From Deltaproteobacteria bacterium (GTDB lineage: Bacteria > Desulfobacterota > Desulfobacteria > Desulfobacterales > SURF-7), in the NCBI GenBank assembly GCA_019307665.1, contig JAFDJC010000022.1:1-17856 (forward strand): a stretch of DNA of 17,856 bases, read 5' to 3'. The notes under the pieces were generated by a model. The model was not told the DNA's origin. It searched no databases and was given only the letters and a program-made list of their open reading frames with translations. This document shows positions 6,419-13,602 of this stretch, in pieces. Numbering within the stretch: the stretch's first letter is position 1; each line of letters starts with the position of its first letter. The position numbers and the translations under genes are program-made.

Positions 6419-7042
6419 ATTAAACTTCACAGAACAGTTTTTGACACACCTGTCATCAGCACAATCATGCGCGCAATTGCACGTTTTCTCATGTTTTGCA
6501 CCAAATGGAAATCCAGTGGAACGTTGCCGAATATCCGAAAATTTGTACTGATTGCCGCACCCCATACTTCAAACTGGGATTTGTTCTATACCCTTTTGGT
6601 AGCATTTGATCTCAAGGCAAATATATACTGGATGGGGAAGGATGCAATTTTTAAAAAACCTTTTGGACATCTCATGAGATGGCTGGGAGGGATGCCCATT
6701 AACCGATCAAAATCCAACAATATTGTGGAGCAGTCGATTGAGCTGTTTCATCAAAGCGACCGGCTGATTCTTACAGTTCCGCCATCCGGCACAAGACGCC
6801 GGGTCACTTATTGGAAAACCGGTTTTTATCATATTGCAAACGGCGCATCAGTTCCCATCGTAATGGGTTTTTTGGATTATCGCTTAAGAACCGGGGGGAT
6901 CGGTCCATTGGTACAGCCAACAGGTGATATAACCAGAGATATGCAGGTGATATCATCCTTTTATGCCGATATTACCGGGAAATATCCAATACAGATGAGC
7001 ACTGCCAAGATCCATATTGAACCTGAAAAAAAAGCAGCATAG
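6419..7042 (+). CDS. 1-acyl-sn-glycerol-3-phosphate acyltransferase-family protein (probable ATT start)
   Basis: A PlsC-like acyltransferase of 207 residues. The catalytic H-x4-D motif is HTSNWD (His49, Asp54), and the acceptor-binding block MPINRS is at 92-97. The third block reads PPSGTR (121-126), where most PlsC relatives have PEGTR; the fourth is VPI (145-147) in WKTGFYHIANGASVPIV. It probably acylates a lysophospholipid or similar acceptor at the inner membrane. The first ATG in frame is 6467, but the frame upstream encodes KLHRTVFDTPVISTI, an N-terminus like that of relatives. A strong GGAGGT (6407-6412) lies 6 bp before ATT at 6419, with no ATG, GTG or TTG in between. Initiation at this ATT is therefore the best explanation. 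From ATG 6467 the protein would be 191 residues and lack a ribosome site. Confidence 0.82.
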   Translation: MKLHRTVFDTPVISTIMRAIARFLMFCTKWKSSGTLPNIRKFVLIAAPHTSNWDLFYTLLVAFDLKANIYWMGKDAIFKKPFGHLMRWLGGMPINRSKSNNIVEQSIELFHQSDRLILTVPPSGTRRRVTYWKTGFYHIANGASVPIVMGFLDYRLRTGGIGPLVQPTGDITRDMQVISSFYADITGKYPIQMSTAKIHIEPEKKAA

Positions 7043-7115
7043 TATCCATCAGCGATGGTGAAAACCCATATTTTCTGAGCAGGGCTGTGCCGAATATTTT
7101 GCTTTTTAAGGGCTT

Positions 7116-7811
7116 TTAGCGGACAATGCACTCATGAACATTTTCAAGTGCAATCTTCTTTAACGTTTCAAGATCTTCATCAGCGTATGTAGAACCGTTT
7201 TTTTTGAAAAATTCCGGATTCAGCACATTTGTTGCATGAAATTGCTGGAGGCAGTAGCGCTTTGCTTCTTTAATGTGTTCACATATTTTCTTAATTACAT
7301 CCTCGTTCACAAGTGGCTTAACACATGTTGTCCTGAACTCATAATCCTGGGCTGATGTCATGATGATTCGGATACTTGCAAGAATGTCTTCAGGTGTATA
7401 ACTTTTTACAAAAAGAGGCGCATAATTGAACGGATCTGTTTTAATATCCATTGCCACATAGTCAACGACTGCAAGGTCGATCAGTTTTTTCAGGAAATCA
7501 GGATTGCTGCCGTTTGTGTCAAGCTTCACCTGATACCCAAGATTTTTTACTTCACGGCAAAACTGGAGAATACCGTCATGAAGCGTAGGCTCGCCGCCGG
7601 TGATCACGACACCATCAATAAAGTTTTTTCTCTGTTCAAGAAAAGTAAAAATCGAATCTCTTGTCAAAGATGAAGGGGGGCTTTCTCCTCTCACAAGCTC
7701 TGGATTATGGCAATACGGACACCTGAAATTACAGCCTGATACAAAAACCACACAGCTTATTTTTCCAGGATAATCTATGAATGAATTCTTCTGAAAGCCG
7801 GCAGGGGTCAT
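7116..7811 (-). CDS. nrdG: Anaerobic ribonucleoside-triphosphate reductase activating enzyme (radical SAM)
   Basis: A 231-residue radical SAM protein. The cluster motif CNFRCPYC (Cys27, Cys31, Cys34) follows the typical FIDYPGKISCVVFVSG start, and GGEPTLH is the SAM-binding GGE motif. The protein generates the glycyl radical on NrdD using SAM and an electron from flavodoxin or ferredoxin. Its ATG overlaps the nrdD stop by 4 bp, so the two are translationally coupled. The length is that of the NrdG2 subgroup with the N-terminal 'GfqknSfiDyPGk' signature, longer than the E. coli enzyme (154 residues). The family and role are well supported by both sequence and neighbour. Confidence 0.93.
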   Translation of the reverse strand: MTPAGFQKNSFIDYPGKISCVVFVSGCNFRCPYCHNPELVRGESPPSSLTRDSIFTFLEQRKNFIDGVVITGGEPTLHDGILQFCREVKNLGYQVKLDTNGSNPDFLKKLIDLAVVDYVAMDIKTDPFNYAPLFVKSYTPEDILASIRIIMTSAQDYEFRTTCVKPLVNEDVIKKICEHIKEAKRYCLQQFHATNVLNPEFFKKNGSTYADEDLETLKKIALENVHECIVR

Positions 7812-10057
7812 GCCGCGCCTGCTTTTGATTCCTGAGCAGGAGGTTCTGCAGCGATGATCGCTTCCTGATCTTTATCGTCAGACACGTAGTTCTCGCCAGT
7901 TAGAGCATCCGGCTGATCAAAAGCTTGGTCACTATTCTGGTCATTAGCCTGGTCATCAGTTTGGTCATCAAGCTTAAAAGTCTTACGCATACAAAATTCA
8001 GCCTGTTTGCCGTCATTCCACTGATGCACAGGCCTTAAATAGCCGACAACCCTTGAGTAGATTTCCGTATCGCTATCACACTTATCACATTTTGCATGTT
8101 CTCCGCTAATATACCCATGAGAGGGGCACACACTGAAAGTCGGGGTAACCGTAAAATAAGGAAGCCTGAAGTTTCCCGCCACCTTTTTTACCAGCGCCTT
8201 TGTCACTTCTATATCCTTGATCTCTTCACCGAGGAAGAGGTGAAGTACCGTTCCTCCTGTATACTTGGTCTGCAGTTCATCCTGAAGGGTAAGTGTTTCA
8301 ACAATATCATCAGTATAATTGACAGGCAGCTGGGTTGAATTTGTATAAAACGGTTCCTCGTTATTATTTCTGAAATTCTCCTCGTTAAAGCAGCAAATGC
8401 CGGGAAAACGTTTTTTGTCCAGCATGGCAAGCCTGTAAGCCGTCCCTTCGGCCGGCGTTGCTTCCAGATTATAAATGTCGCCTGTTTCATCCTGTATTTC
8501 AGAAAGTTCACTTCGAAGATAATCCATCACATCCAACGCGAATTGTTTTCCTTCACTGCTTCCGATATCCTGACCCATGAAGTTCAGGCACGCTTCGTTC
8601 ATTCCGACGATACCGATGGTTGAAAAATGGTTTTTCCAGTAATGATCGGTTCTCGCTTTAATGTCCCGTAAATAAAACTTGGAATACGGGTAAAGGTTTT
8701 TTTCAGTAAAGTTTTCAAGAATCTTTCGCTTGATCACCAGGCTTTCTTTTGCAAGCCGGACCATCTCCTTAAGGCGTAATAAGAAGTTATCCATGCTGTC
8801 TGAAACAAAACCAAGGCGCGGAAGGTTGATGGTGACTACGCCTATTGAGCCTGTTAAGGGATTTGCACCGAACAGTCCTCCTCCTCTTTTCATCAGCTCC
8901 CTGTTGTCGAGCCTCAACCTGCAGCACATTGACCTGGCATCTTCCGGTGACATATCTGAATTTACAAAGTTTGAAAAATAGGGAATTCCGTATTTGCCGG
9001 TCATTTCCCAGACCGCTTCAAAATTGGGGTTGTCCCAGTCAAAGTCTTTCGTAATGTTATATGTAGGGATCGGGAATGTGAAGACCCTGCCTTTTGCGTC
9101 ACCTTCAATCATAATTTCTGCAAATGCACGGTTTATGACATTCATTTCATGCTGAAAATCGGCATATGTTTCATCCCTTTCTTTCCCTCCGATGATCACC
9201 GGCTGGTTTTTTAAAATGTTCGGAACGAAAAGGTCAAGGGTAATATTAGTAAACGGTGTCTGGAATCCTACTCTGGTAGGAATATTAATGTTAAAAACAA
9301 ACTCCTGCATTGCCTGCTTAACACTTTTGTATTCAAGGTTGTCGTAGCGGACAAACGGTGCCAGCAGTGTGTCAAAATTTGATATGGCCTGTGCCCCGGC
9401 AGCCTCACCCTGCAAAGTATAAAAGAAGTTGACGATCTGACCCATGGCGGATCTGAGATGGTTTGGAGGTGCGCTTTCCACCTTACCGGTGACGCCTTTG
9501 AATCCCTGTTTGAGCAGGTCTTGTAAATCCCACCCCACACAGTAAACCGAAAGCAAACTCAGGTCATGAATATGGAAATCTCCGTTTTTATGGGCACGCC
9601 TTATTTCAGGAGGGTAGATTTTGTTAAGCCAGTATTCCGAGGTTACATCTGATGAAATATAGTTGTTCAGCCCTTGAAGAGAATAACTCATATTACTGTT
9701 TTCTTTGATTTTCCAGTCCATTTTTTGAATATAGTTTTCAACCAGGCTGACACTCGCCTTGGTTGTAATATTCCTTATCTGATTGTGTTGCTCCCTGTAG
9801 AGAATATAAGCTTTGGCAGTTTTATAAAACGGGGAATCGAGAAGTATTCTTTCAACAATGTCCTGAATTGTTTCAACATCCGGGACAGGCTCGAGGCGGA
9901 ATTCACGGGCCAGCGTAAGGACTTTGAGTGTAAGTTTCCTTGCTTCTTTCTCGCCAAATTCTCCTGTAGCTTCACTCGCCCTTAGAATTGCAGTTGTGAT
10001 TTTTGATGAATCGAATTCAACTATTCGCTGGTCTCGTTTTTTGATATTTTCAATCAT
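7808..10057 (-). CDS. nrdD: Anaerobic (class III) ribonucleoside-triphosphate reductase
   Basis: A 749-residue glycyl-radical enzyme that makes dNTPs from NTPs without oxygen. An ATP-cone regulatory domain spans about residues 3-95 (KRDQRIVEFDSSKITTAI onward). The catalytic barrel includes GVVTINLPRLGF and the substrate-region PFYTNSTQLPVN. Near the end a Zn-binding set (CPSHGY with Cys644, then Cys657 and Cys660) precedes the glycyl-radical motif RVVGYLRP (Gly672). After FKL (696) comes an unusual acidic, Gln-rich tail of 53 residues that includes five Asp-Gln repeats. The tail is beyond the normal end of the family and is encoded by 12-bp DNA repeats. A GGGGAT ribosome site precedes the ATG. 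It forms an operon with nrdG, and NrdR control is suggested by the upstream boxes. Confidence 0.95.
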   Translation of the reverse strand: MIENIKKRDQRIVEFDSSKITTAILRASEATGEFGEKEARKLTLKVLTLAREFRLEPVPDVETIQDIVERILLDSPFYKTAKAYILYREQHNQIRNITTKASVSLVENYIQKMDWKIKENSNMSYSLQGLNNYISSDVTSEYWLNKIYPPEIRRAHKNGDFHIHDLSLLSVYCVGWDLQDLLKQGFKGVTGKVESAPPNHLRSAMGQIVNFFYTLQGEAAGAQAISNFDTLLAPFVRYDNLEYKSVKQAMQEFVFNINIPTRVGFQTPFTNITLDLFVPNILKNQPVIIGGKERDETYADFQHEMNVINRAFAEIMIEGDAKGRVFTFPIPTYNITKDFDWDNPNFEAVWEMTGKYGIPYFSNFVNSDMSPEDARSMCCRLRLDNRELMKRGGGLFGANPLTGSIGVVTINLPRLGFVSDSMDNFLLRLKEMVRLAKESLVIKRKILENFTEKNLYPYSKFYLRDIKARTDHYWKNHFSTIGIVGMNEACLNFMGQDIGSSEGKQFALDVMDYLRSELSEIQDETGDIYNLEATPAEGTAYRLAMLDKKRFPGICCFNEENFRNNNEEPFYTNSTQLPVNYTDDIVETLTLQDELQTKYTGGTVLHLFLGEEIKDIEVTKALVKKVAGNFRLPYFTVTPTFSVCPSHGYISGEHAKCDKCDSDTEIYSRVVGYLRPVHQWNDGKQAEFCMRKTFKLDDQTDDQANDQNSDQAFDQPDALTGENYVSDDKDQEAIIAAEPPAQESKAGAA
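7911..7970 (-). repeat. Five 12-bp tandem repeats in the 3' end of nrdD
   Basis: Units at 7911-7922, 7923-7934, 7935-7946, 7947-7958 and 7959-7970 share a tggtcat-like core (plus strand) and encode four-residue units DDQT, DDQA, NDQN, SDQA and FDQP. The period is a multiple of three, so copy-number change would keep the nrdD frame. The outer units are more diverged. The repeat lies downstream of the glycyl-radical motif and so should not disturb the catalytic fold. Confidence 0.75.
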
Positions 10058-10190
10058 CTGTATTCATCCCCTGTATAGAAATATTTCATTTTTTAAAAAA
10101 AACAATCCCCAGCCAAATCCTTTTAGTCGAAAAAGAAAAACTTAACTTGTACTACAGGAACCAATGGTAATTGTTTTGATTGGTGAATCC

Positions 10191-10219
10191 TTCGTATCAC
10201 AACATATTGTGTCTGTCAA
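10191..10219 (-). promoter_or_regulatory. nrdDG promoter
   Basis: On the minus strand, TTGACA (plus coordinates 10214-10219) is a perfect -35. After 17 bp comes TACGAA (10191-10196), a weak -10 matching three of six positions. The start site would fall about 120-130 bp upstream of the nrdD ATG, leaving a long leader. The spacer is filled by an NrdR-box-like palindrome, a typical position for a repressor. Confidence 0.55.
10199..10212. promoter_or_regulatory. NrdR-box-like operator in the nrdD promoter spacer
   Basis: ACAACATATTGTGT is an imperfect palindrome (minus strand ACACAATATGTTGT) very close to the known NrdR box pattern acaCwATATwTwGTGT. It lies exactly between the -35 and -10 of the nrdD promoter. 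NrdR is the ATP-cone repressor of ribonucleotide-reductase operons in many bacteria. No nrdR gene is in the window, so its presence is assumed. Confidence 0.6.
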
Positions 10220-10237
10220 TTAATTTTTTCAATATAT

Positions 10238-10250
10238 AGACATTTTGTCT
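10238..10250. promoter_or_regulatory. Second, weaker NrdR-like box upstream of nrdD
   Basis: AGACATTTTGTCT has perfect 5-bp inverted arms (AGACA/TGTCT). Read on the minus strand, it resembles the first box (AGACAAAATGT against ACACAATATGT). The two boxes are about 38 bp apart. NrdR boxes usually occur in pairs, though spacing near 31-32 bp is more common, so this second site is less certain. Confidence 0.4.
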
Positions 10251-10361
10251 GTTTTTTTGGATTTTCAAAAAAAACAGACCCGTATGAAAAATTATTGGTC
10301 AGAGTGTTGAAACTTTGGTAAAAAATTTTAAAAATGTAACAAAAAGGGTCAACTCACTTTT

Positions 10362-10389
10362 TTGATACTGAATAAATCTTGATTATACA
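10362..10389 (+). promoter_or_regulatory. Possible promoter of the small membrane-protein gene
   Basis: TTGATA at 10362-10367, a 16-bp spacer and TATACA at 10384-10389 give a reasonable sigma-70 match. It would start transcription near 10396, which supports ATG 10475 rather than TTG 10379 as the translation start. Confidence 0.4.
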
Positions 10390-10474
10390 AAATCATACCG
10401 GTATCGTATGTATCACAATTTTGCCTTTTTACAAGACTGTCAATTTTGAAAGACTAAAAAAATTGAAATACAGT

Positions 10475-10771
10475 ATGAATCCTTATCCCAATGTTGTCCA
10501 TAGAAAAATTGTCGTTCCGTGGTATGAAACCGAAACAGCCTGTATAATTACCATCGGACTTATGATGCCGGCACTGCTCTTTGCCATTGTCGGAGTCGCC
10601 ACAGCAATCGACCATACGAGTTTTCAGGAACATATCTGGGTGCCGACTACTCTTCTGGTATTAAGCGCCAGCATCATCCTGTCAATTTCAGTACGCCTTG
10701 TCAGGCGCTATATTAATCGATTCAGAAACAGATACTTGAAAGGTTTTTCTATGGAGCCTTTTAATAGGTAG
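10475..10771 (+). CDS. Small two-helix membrane protein of unknown function
   Basis: A 98-residue protein from ATG 10475. Two hydrophobic segments are visible: about 21-41 (TACIITIGLMMPALLFAIVGV) and about 56-75 (VPTTLLVLSASIILSISVRL). A basic C-terminal tail follows (RRYINRFRNRY). The loop between the helices holds DHTSFQEH. The charge pattern puts the Arg-rich tail in the cytoplasm and the loop outside. I do not recognise the family. No clear ribosome site precedes the ATG, so expression may be low or the start may differ. Its 3' end overlaps that of the convergent Nudix gene by 11 bp. It is divergent from nrdD, which gives no functional hint by itself. Confidence 0.6.
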   Translation: MNPYPNVVHRKIVVPWYETETACIITIGLMMPALLFAIVGVATAIDHTSFQEHIWVPTTLLVLSASIILSISVRLVRRYINRFRNRYLKGFSMEPFNR

Positions 10772-11330
10772 GGTAAAGAAGCTCAATTAAATAATGAAAT
10801 ATTCTGGCGGTCAGACCCCAGACCGTTACATCCTGTATTGGATATATCAGCTCACCGACATCGGGGATACGTCCTGAAAAGTCAGATTTTTTATGTATTT
10901 CGACGAGTTCTCGCAGTGGAAGCCGTAATATTCTTGAAATTTCTTCAGAATCGAAAAAAAGCGTCCCGGTCTCGTTCCATATTCCGGTAAACGCCTCGAT
11001 ATCCTTTTTCAGTATTGTCTGGAAATGGCCAATTGAGCCCAAAAATTCTACAGCAGATTTTTTAATGCCGACTTCTTCTTCAAGCTCACGATACGCAGCA
11101 TCCAGGCTGCCGGCATCCTGTTTGTCAATATGCCCTCCAGGCAGGGCAACCTGATTTCGCCAGGGATATCCCTCAGTGTCTGATTTCTGAATAGCAAGGA
11201 TATGTGGGTCGGATTTATTGAAAAGCAGAAGGAATACACATGCGGACTGATAGCCGCGATCAAGTGGCGGAGGCGGCGGATGGGTTATGTCTCCGATCAT
11301 GTTTTTCAGTAAAGCCGTGTCGATCTGCAT
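10761..11330 (-). CDS. Nudix hydrolase, CoA-pyrophosphatase (NudL-like)
   Basis: A 189-residue protein. The Nudix box is at about 65-89: GGHIDKQDAG then AAYRELEEEVGI, with the metal-binding Glu residues at 82, 85 and 86. The LPGG followed by a D..D pattern, and the upstream Q.ALPGG, are typical of the CoA-pyrophosphatase group, which splits CoA into phosphopantetheine and 3',5'-ADP. The conserved group also has a 'GyPWRNQVALPGGH' lead-in, seen here at 54-67. A run of five prolines (18-22) precedes the domain. Its ATG overlaps the thioredoxin stop by one base (TGATG), indicating translational coupling. Substrate specificity is inferred from motif only; other nucleoside diphosphate-linked substrates are possible. 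Confidence 0.82.
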   Translation of the reverse strand: MQIDTALLKNMIGDITHPPPPPLDRGYQSACVFLLLFNKSDPHILAIQKSDTEGYPWRNQVALPGGHIDKQDAGSLDAAYRELEEEVGIKKSAVEFLGSIGHFQTILKKDIEAFTGIWNETGTLFFDSEEISRILRLPLRELVEIHKKSDFSGRIPDVGELIYPIQDVTVWGLTARIFHYLIELLYPTY

Positions 11331-11806
11331 CAGTATTTTTGTTTTTCCTTATAATTTGTAAGCGTCATTTTTTTATAACTTTCTGTATGGATGAATTTAA
11401 GAAATATAATCATGTCTTCCGGAGTGATGTACCCGGGCCGATTGCCGATTGTTTCACCATCTTCGCTAATAAACCAATTGGAAGGAACCCCTCTTACCTT
11501 ATATTCCAAGGCTATTTTTCTCTGCTTTTCCGAATTGACCTTAATTGAAATGAAATTAGTGTTGAGATAGGCGATCACCGGTTCGGATTTGAACGTCTTT
11601 CCATTCATAATTGTGCAGTATCTGCACCAGTCGGTATAAAAATGAAGGAATATTTTTTTCTTTTCCTGTTTTGCTTTAGAGATTCCGTTTTCGTAAGAAT
11701 GCCATTTTATAGCGCCTGCTGAAGCATAACAAAAAGTTCCTGATACAAGAAGTCCGAAAAATATGACGGGGACAGGTAAGAAAGCTGTTTTAATTTGATG
11801 TTTCAT
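11330..11806 (-). CDS. Secreted thioredoxin-fold protein (DsbD-gamma/thioredoxin_7-like)
   Basis: A 158-residue protein with a cleavable Sec signal (hydrophobic 8-22, cleavage near CYASA around residue 28-30). The thioredoxin fold follows, with active site WCRYC (Cys61, Cys64) and the cis-proline loop VRGVPSNWF. The KKIFLHFYTDWCRYC lead-in is typical of the C-terminal domain of DsbD and related periplasmic disulfide reductases. It lies 14 bp after ccdA on the same strand. Together CcdA and this protein would act as a split DsbD: the membrane protein takes electrons from cytoplasmic thioredoxin and hands them to this partner for cytochrome c maturation or disulfide reduction. The start ATG has a GGAAA upstream. 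The exact client is unknown. Confidence 0.85.
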   Translation of the reverse strand: MKHQIKTAFLPVPVIFFGLLVSGTFCYASAGAIKWHSYENGISKAKQEKKKIFLHFYTDWCRYCTIMNGKTFKSEPVIAYLNTNFISIKVNSEKQRKIALEYKVRGVPSNWFISEDGETIGNRPGYITPEDMIIFLKFIHTESYKKMTLTNYKEKQKY

Positions 11807-11820
11807 AGTTTCCTTTATTA

Positions 11821-12519
11821 TTAATTATACAGGTTGAAGAGGTTGCCGGTCAGGAGAAAAATTCCTGTTACGACCAGTATAGCCCCTGCGGCAACATTGA
11901 TGTATTTTAGCATGCGGGTCGCCTTTTTAATAAACACAAGTACAAAATTGATGAAAAGCGACATCAGGATAAAAGGAAGCGCCATCCCCAAAGAATAAAC
12001 ACTCAGAAGCATAACCCCCTGCCAGATGGTTTCCTGGCTCCCCGCAACAATCAGTATCGAACCTAAAAGCGGTCCGATGCAGGGACTCCACCCGGCCCCA
12101 AATGCCATACCCACAAAAAAAGTACCCAGGAAATGCAGGGGTTTTTTTTTGATGTGAAGCCGTTTTTCAATATCAAGGCCTGGAATTCTAAACAGACCTG
12201 TCAGGTGTATCCCCAAAACAATAATGATGATACCACCAGCCTTAATAATAATATCTTTATACTGAAAAACCAAACCGCCAACAAACGATGCAGATGCACC
12301 CAGAAGAATAAAAATGAACGAAAATCCGCAAACATAAGAAATGGTTGAAATCAGGATTTTTATCCTCATTTCCGAACTTTTTGCGGTGGTTAACTCATCA
12401 AGTGAAAAACCGGTAATAAATGTAAAATATGCGGGAATCAGAGGTAATACACATGGAGTAAAAAAAGATGCCAGGCCGGCCAGAAACGCCAGGTGATAAG
12501 AAACTGTTTCCGTAACCAT
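11821..12519 (-). CDS. ccdA: CcdA-family cytochrome c biogenesis / thiol-disulfide transporter
   Basis: A 232-residue polytopic membrane protein with about six hydrophobic helices. The two redox-active cysteines are in FTPCVLPLIP (Cys23) and WSPCIGP (Cys147), both with the prolines diagnostic for CcdA/DsbD-beta. It moves reducing equivalents from cytoplasmic thioredoxin to the periplasm. The frame is open further upstream (to 12591), but those 24 extra residues are hydrophilic and overlap proC. ATG 12519 gives MVTETVSYHLAFLAGLASFF, the normal family start, with an AAAGGG ribosome site. The 22-bp gap after proC and the 14-bp gap before the thioredoxin gene suggest one operon. A missing haem-maturation neighbourhood leaves open whether cytochromes or other thiol proteins are served. 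Confidence 0.9.
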   Translation of the reverse strand: MVTETVSYHLAFLAGLASFFTPCVLPLIPAYFTFITGFSLDELTTAKSSEMRIKILISTISYVCGFSFIFILLGASASFVGGLVFQYKDIIIKAGGIIIIVLGIHLTGLFRIPGLDIEKRLHIKKKPLHFLGTFFVGMAFGAGWSPCIGPLLGSILIVAGSQETIWQGVMLLSVYSLGMALPFILMSLFINFVLVFIKKATRMLKYINVAAGAILVVTGIFLLTGNLFNLYN

Positions 12520-12541
12520 ATGATATAAATCCCTTTTGATA

Positions 12542-13396
12542 TTATGCGCTAAGTTCGCTTGAGCGTTCTGCAGCAGCCTTGATTGCCTCAATTATATTTT
12601 CTTTAACCCTGTTTTTTTGAAGTACCCTGAGTGCTGCTTCCGTTGTTCCTCCCGGAGACGTTACCTTCCTTCTTAATACTTCCGGTGGTTCGTTTTGTTG
12701 TTCAAGCAGATTGACAGCACCTTTCAAGGTTGTATATGTGAGAGTTGCGGCAGTGTCAGGGTCAAACCCCAAGGCTATTCCAGCGTCCATCATGGCTTCC
12801 GCAAGATAAAAAACATATGCAGGCCCTGAACCGGAAAGGGCTGTTACAGCATCCATCTCATTTTCTTCAACCTTTATGACCTTACCCATTGATGCAAGAA
12901 TTTCATTTACAATATCCAAATCTTCAGCAATGGTATTCCGGTTGCCGCACATTGCAGATATTCCGGACAGGACAAGGGCCGGTGTGTTCGGCATGACCCT
13001 GATAATGGGAAGATGTTTTATAAACGAATCATCAATCGTATTATACAAAACAGATTCAATTGTTTTGATTTTTATGCCTGCAGCAATCGATATGACAAGT
13101 TTTCTTTTTGAAAGTTGCAAATTATCTTTATTTCCGGCTATCTCCCGCAGGCCCTTTTCTATTACTTGGGGTTTTACGGCAAGGATAACAACATCGCTTT
13201 TGGTGAAGAGTTCAGCGTTGTTATCAGTTGTATTAACGCCATAAGTTGATTTTAATTCGTTGAGCCGCTCCATGTTGATATCGCTTACATATATTCTTGA
13301 CGGCTTACTAATATCGGACTTAATTAATGCACCGGCAAATGCTTCTCCCATGTTGCCGGCACCGATAATTCCGATTATCCGCTTTTTTTTATCCAC
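12542..13396 (-). CDS. proC: Pyrroline-5-carboxylate reductase
   Basis: A 284-residue enzyme of proline synthesis that reduces 1-pyrroline-5-carboxylate with NAD(P)H. The N-terminal Rossmann motif is IGIIGAGNMGEA (9-20). Conserved segments include VILAVKPQ, RVMPNTPALV, the ALSGSGPAYVF active-site region and RRKVTSPGGTTEAAL near the C-terminus, all diagnostic of ProC. GTG at 13396 is chosen as start because GGGGAG lies about 7 bp before it; the frame is open to TTG 13417, which would add seven residues without a ribosome site. It is the first gene of the minus-strand cluster with ccdA, and divergent from divIVA, in keeping with the common proC-divIVA association near division genes. Confidence 0.95.
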   Translation of the reverse strand: MDKKKRIIGIIGAGNMGEAFAGALIKSDISKPSRIYVSDINMERLNELKSTYGVNTTDNNAELFTKSDVVILAVKPQVIEKGLREIAGNKDNLQLSKRKLVISIAAGIKIKTIESVLYNTIDDSFIKHLPIIRVMPNTPALVLSGISAMCGNRNTIAEDLDIVNEILASMGKVIKVEENEMDAVTALSGSGPAYVFYLAEAMMDAGIALGFDPDTAATLTYTTLKGAVNLLEQQNEPPEVLRRKVTSPGGTTEAALRVLQKNRVKENIIEAIKAAAERSSELSA

Positions 13397-13510
13397 GATT
13401 GCTCTCCCCGGTACCAATGCGTTAGCTTATCTGAAGTTATAAATAATATAGAGCCATAAAAGAGCATGTCAATGATTTTGAGGTTTTTTATGGAATTTAT
13501 TAAATTTATA

Positions 13511-13539
13511 TTGACTTATATTGAAGAAATCATTATTTT
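13511..13539 (+). promoter_or_regulatory. Probable divIVA promoter
   Basis: TTGACT (13511-13516), a 17-bp spacer and TATTTT (13534-13539) form a good sigma-70 match in the 206-bp proC-divIVA divergent gap. The -10 ends 63 bp before the divIVA ATG, which has CAGG about 9 bp upstream. Confidence 0.5.
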
Positions 13540-13602
13540 TTTTAGTTAAGTTGGAGAGGAAATCCAGGATAATCGCAAATATAAAAACAGGCAGGTATAA
13601 AA

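Larger units (their letters stand above)
10058..10474. other. 417-bp divergent intergenic region between nrdD and a small membrane protein
   Basis: This AT-rich stretch holds no credible gene. On the nrdD side it has the promoter with its NrdR-like box and a second upstream box. On the other side it has a promoter candidate at 10362-10389 and a perfect 10-bp palindrome, ATACCGGTAT, at 10395-10404 near the predicted transcription start. A TTG-initiated extension of the membrane-protein frame (10379) overlaps this promoter and is not accepted. The part from 10251 to 10361 shows only A/T runs. Confidence 0.6.

Noticed and set aside
7046..7058. CCATC/GATGG hairpin between the acyltransferase and nrdG genes
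   Set aside because: Only five stem pairs and no adjoining T run on either strand, so it is not supported as a terminator.
10379..10474. N-terminal extension of the small membrane protein from TTG
   Set aside because: It overlaps the best promoter candidate and has no ribosome site; the sequence before ATG 10475 does not look protein-like.
12520..12591. N-terminal extension of CcdA
   Set aside because: It overlaps the proC end, is hydrophilic, and ATG 12519 gives the usual family start with a ribosome site.
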